Source: PMP191F sp047602185
GTDB taxonomy: Bacteria; Bacteroidota; Bacteroidia; Chitinophagales; Chitinophagaceae
Direction of reading: 5' to 3'
Assembly: GCA_047602185.1 (NCBI GenBank)
Contig: JASGHY010000001.1
Span: 1,550,001-1,614,000 of the forward strand
DNA length: 64,000 nt
Part shown: piece after piece, positions 63,024-64,000 of the stretch
Numbering within the stretch: the first letter of the stretch is position 1
Layout of the letters: every line of letters begins with the position of its first letter
The notes under the pieces: model-generated
The model's input: the letters and a program-made list of their open reading frames with translations, nothing else
Database searches by the model: none
What the model was told of the DNA's origin: nothing
Position numbers and translations under genes: made by a program

Positions 63024-63254
63024 TTACTCCTGCTCCAGCTTCAGGTAGCGATTCATAAAGTTGAGGTTATTCAACTCCGCCATTGCTATCATCGCAGGTT
63101 TGTGGTCCATATCAATCATGGCTATACCCGTTGATTGCCCGGTATTTCTATCACGGATAATTCTAATAGAATTCACTTTACCAAAACGCGCAAAAAGTGA
63201 AGTAAGATGACCTACTGTGGTCATACAATTAAGGTTACTCGCAAAAATCGTCAT
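63024..63254 (-). CDS. small RRM-type protein with degenerate RNA-binding motifs
   Basis: The 76-residue protein fits one RRM fold: MTIFASNLN (RNP2 position), a helix with LTSLFARFGKVNSIRIIRDR, then TGQSTGIAMIDM (RNP1 position) and AMIAMAELNNLNFMNRYLKL. The usual RNP1 pattern is [RK]-G-[FY]-[GA]-[FY]-V-x-[FM]. Here Ile44, Ala45 and Met46 replace the consensus GFGF core, and RNP2 lacks the typical aromatic residue, so RNA stacking contacts are mostly lost. Typical Bacteroidota RRM proteins are slightly longer and carry a basic or glycine-rich tail that is missing here. It may be a diverged paralogue binding a protein or RNA differently. The downstream stop is 135 bases from the peptidase terminator. 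Confidence 0.85.
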   Translation of the reverse strand: MTIFASNLNCMTTVGHLTSLFARFGKVNSIRIIRDRNTGQSTGIAMIDMDHKPAMIAMAELNNLNFMNRYLKLEQE

Positions 63255-63897
63255 ACAACAATTTTAGTAGTGAACAGTAATGTTTGTTGGGCAGGAAAAG
63301 AGTACTATACCAGTGGGGGTAGGGGGCAAACAGGTTAGCGATAGAAAGCTACGACTATCCCGCACATTTACCTAATCTTTTTTCATCGTTACAACATCGC
63401 CAAAACAGCAATAACGTTATAGGTTTGAGCAAACATCCGGCACTCAAAAACCTTCCGTCCAAACGATCTAGCAAACGGGAAATCGTAAACCGGCAGACGG
63501 CAATCGTGAGACGTGAATACTGTTTCGGGTGTCGTGTTTAAGGTTTCGGGTTCTTTAGTTCGGACTTGCTTTCCGTTTTGCTGACTTTATTCAGACATCC
63601 TACTTCATCTACTCCATCTGCACATTAGCAAATTTGCACAGCTGCACATTTTATCTTCAACCTGTATTTGCATTCGGCGTTCCGCGTTCAGCTGTACTTA
63701 TAACCTATAACTTACAACCTACACCCTGTATTCAAGCAATCGTTTGTGTAAACTCCCCCTCTTTTATGCACATCCGCAATATGCGGTCTGCCCGTACGTT
63801 AATTTTCCCGGGTAGCCTCCCGCAATTCAATAATATTAAAACCCGCACATATAACTATTTGGTAAAAACCCACTTGTGTCTAATTAAATTTCTACCT
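63255..63897. repeat. 643-base spacer with repeat modules and a promoter region
   Basis: From about 63480 to 63740 the modules of 6010-6254 and 59152-59843 recur. They are a GGCAGACGGCAATCGTGAG unit with the GTTTCGGGTGTCG copy (about 63491-63552), GCACATTAGCAAATTTGCAC (about 63620-63639) and CTTATAACCTATAACTTACA. A G-rich tract, GTGGGGGTAGGGGGC, is at about 63314-63328. The last 150 bases are free of modules and should contain the promoter of the gene at 63898. Confidence 0.6.
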
Positions 63898-64000
63898 ATG
63901 ACAAATGAGCAAATCGAAAAATTTCTGCAACAAAAAAGACTGGAACAAGTCCCTGTACGTATCAGCTTTAAGACTAGAAAAACGCTCGTAGGCATGTTTA
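63898..64000 (+). CDS. start of an unidentified protein (partial, 5' end only)
   Basis: From the ATG at 63898 the frame stays open to the window edge: MTNEQIEKFLQQKRLEQVPV, then RISFKTRKTLVGMF. Only 34 residues are visible. They look like a soluble, charged protein with an initial helix followed by a beta strand. No family can be named. The start is supported by the clean spacer before it and by the absence of an earlier in-frame start. Confidence 0.6.
   Translation, partial: MTNEQIEKFLQQKRLEQVPVRISFKTRKTLVGMF

Overview
The window looks like a chromosome segment of a Bacteroidota bacterium, most likely Chitinophagaceae. The evidence is a type IX secretion (T9SS) C-terminal sorting domain on a giant secreted protein, roughly 800-residue duplicated FtsX/MacB-type permeases, a DUF4199 membrane protein, an absence of clear Shine-Dalgarno sites, and long gene-free spacers built from short degenerate A/T-rich repeat modules. 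I saw no tRNA, rRNA, CRISPR array or complete insertion sequence.

Region 1 (1-38234, almost all minus strand) is the dominant structure. Twelve complete paralogous ABC permeases (3601-35247) and the N-terminus of a thirteenth (1-363) are arranged head to tail. Upstream of the twelve lie one ATPase (35508-36185), one possible secreted peptide (36214-36420) and one HlyD/MacA-type membrane fusion protein (36627-37883). A hairpin terminator follows the last permease (about 3550). The only other gene inside the run encodes a small secreted protein (16363-16932). The simplest reading is one roughly 34-kb transcription unit, possibly with internal promoters. The partial thirteenth permease lies outside that unit, beyond a baeRF-like gene and an A/T-rich orphan gene. 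It has its own promoter, which carries the same two 17-bp operator copies and the same -24/-12-like element as the fusion-protein promoter. Two hairpin-rich, roughly 105-bp inverted-repeat elements sit in two of the permease spacers.

Region 2 (38235-41500, plus strand) encodes a sigma-54-type response regulator and a membrane histidine kinase, transcribed divergently from the transporter unit. The matching operators make this pair the likely controller of both permease units.

Region 3 (41501-52710) holds a small basic protein whose C-terminal tail reads through intergenic repeats, and a secreted nucleotide pyrophosphatase/phosphodiesterase-like protein. It also holds a 2516-residue secreted protein with eight IPT/TIG domains and four blocks of exactly seven FG-GAP calcium-loop repeats. 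The last two genes converge on strong terminators.

Region 4 (52711-59151, minus strand) is an operon-like run: a dihydroorotase-like protein that has lost its metal ligands, DUF4199, a GT2 and a GT4 glycosyltransferase, then hddA, gmhA and hddC. The last three point to GDP-D-glycero-D-manno-heptose for a surface glycan. Region 5 (59844-64000) has a secreted S9 prolyl-oligopeptidase-family peptidase, a degenerate RRM protein and the start of an unidentified plus-strand gene.

All homology statements come from reading motifs by eye; no database search was run.
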